Positions 63,501 through 64,000 of a stretch of DNA of 64,000 nucleotides are shown here, piece after piece. The first letter of the stretch is position 1. Each line of letters begins with the position of its first letter. The notes beneath the pieces were generated by a model. The model ran no database searches and was not told where the DNA came from. It saw only the letters and a program-made list of their open reading frames with translations. Origin of the DNA: Puffinus mauretanicus (taxonomy: Eukaryota; Chordata; Aves; Procellariiformes; Procellariidae); the NCBI GenBank assembly GCA_023333565.1, contig JAJKFH010000374.1:4464001-4528000 (forward strand), in the 5' to 3' direction. The position numbers were made by a program, and so were the translations under genes.

Positions 63501-64000
63501 GAGTGCCAGGGTGGAAAGGATAGATAGATGGGGGGAAGAAGCAGGGTTGTGTGTCGTGTATATGCCTCAGAAAGAACTACTGCAGGGGGAGCCTCTCCTG
63601 TAGAGGACTTCTTCCACCCCCACATCTGACTAATTGTGAGGTATTGTTGCTTGCCTGAAGATTAATAATTCTTTAGTGCTCAGATGGCTGATTACACGTT
63701 GTCCTTCTGTTTATGGACTCAGGCACAGCAGAGAAATTTCTGCTTGCTTGGCTGTAGCATTTGTTGCCCTGGCAAGAAGCAAGAACCACTTAAAATCTGC
63801 TGTGAAAAGGGTTGGTGTCTCTCTGGCTGCCTCTTAGCTAATGTCTGATGCTTGCAAGTTGTTTGTTATGTCCTTTCTTAACTGAAGCCATGGGAATGGT
63901 GTTAACTTCTGCTCCATATGATTCTTGGAGGGAAGGGAGGGAGGAAGTTGGCAAGAACTGGAAAGGAGGGCGAGAGCCTGGCTGTGGATTGCTAAGGACC

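Larger units (their letters stand above)
51751..64000 (+). other. NRXN3: NRXN3 intron (5' part), downstream of the LNS6/stalk exon
   Basis: Starts GTGAGT and runs off the window. Contents that I can name are a CR1 3' fragment (53.0-53.5 kb), a full solo LTR (56271-56825) and a MIR-like 3' end near 57.4 kb. I searched for the SS5/stalk exon that follows in NRXN3 and did not see it. A locally GC-richer patch lies near 63.3-63.5 kb without recognisable coding content. The rest is unique, AT-rich sequence in which I see nothing further. Confidence 0.8.

Noticed and set aside
51751..64000. SS5/stalk, transmembrane and tail exons of NRXN3
   Set aside because: Searched by eye for the Asp/Glu-rich stalk segment, a membrane span and the C-terminal PDZ ligand; none seen. 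They probably lie beyond the window.
1..64000. CRISPR arrays, prophage, operons, tRNA or rRNA genes
   Set aside because: No regularly spaced repeats, no cloverleaf or rRNA sequence, and the exon-intron structure is that of a vertebrate nuclear gene.

Overview
This window is a piece of a vertebrate chromosome, most likely avian. It is AT-rich and almost entirely intronic. Its recent interspersed repeats are CR1 non-LTR retrotransposons, some with the (ATTCTATG)n-type 3' tail typical of birds, plus an avian-type endogenous-retrovirus solo LTR. Much older amniote repeats (MIR-like SINEs, decayed CR1/L3-like LINEs, short palindromic relics) lie in the background. No bacterial-style gene organisation is present.

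The only protein-coding gene I can support is a neurexin on the + strand, best matched to neurexin-3 (NRXN3). Three exons are visible: 21038-21209 (172 nt, middle of the sixth LNS/laminin-G domain), 45053-45142 (90 nt, the splice-site-4 cassette of 30 residues) and 51443-51750 (308 nt, end of LNS6 and start of the Ser/Thr-rich stalk). Phases fit exactly. The first exon ends in phase 1, the 90-nt exon is phase 1-1, and the third accepts phase 1 and ends in phase 0, so the cassette can be included or skipped without changing frame. Together they encode about 190 residues. The remaining exons (signal peptide, LNS1-5, EGF repeats, beta-specific first exon, transmembrane and tail) were not found and should lie outside.

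Layout: 1-21037 intron (MIR-like SINEs, one decayed CR1/L3-like LINE); 21038-21209 exon; 21210-45052 long intron holding two CR1 copies (about 26.65-28.17 kb and 37.5-38.3 kb), an LTR fragment at 24.66 kb, a MIR-like SINE at 34.5 kb and a decayed CR1-like stretch at 35.2 kb; 45053-45142 SS4 exon, followed by a UUAA/UAAA-rich stretch; 45143-51442 intron with a cluster of old palindromic repeats; 51443-51750 exon; 51751-64000 intron with a third CR1 (53.0-53.5 kb) and a solo LTR (56271-56825) with a perfect 5-bp target duplication.

Functionally, the window covers the alternatively spliced part of the neurexin LNS6 domain, which in the family decides whether the presynaptic receptor prefers LRRTM-type partners (SS4 absent) or cerebellin partners (SS4 present) and tunes neuroligin binding. 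The most interesting sequence signals concern control of that exon: a weak acceptor, a competing upstream AG, and a dense set of candidate STAR-protein (SAM68/SLM1/SLM2) sites just downstream. I found no convincing new biological system; the rest reads as ordinary intron with repeats. All repeat-family calls are from memory of consensus sequences, not from a search.
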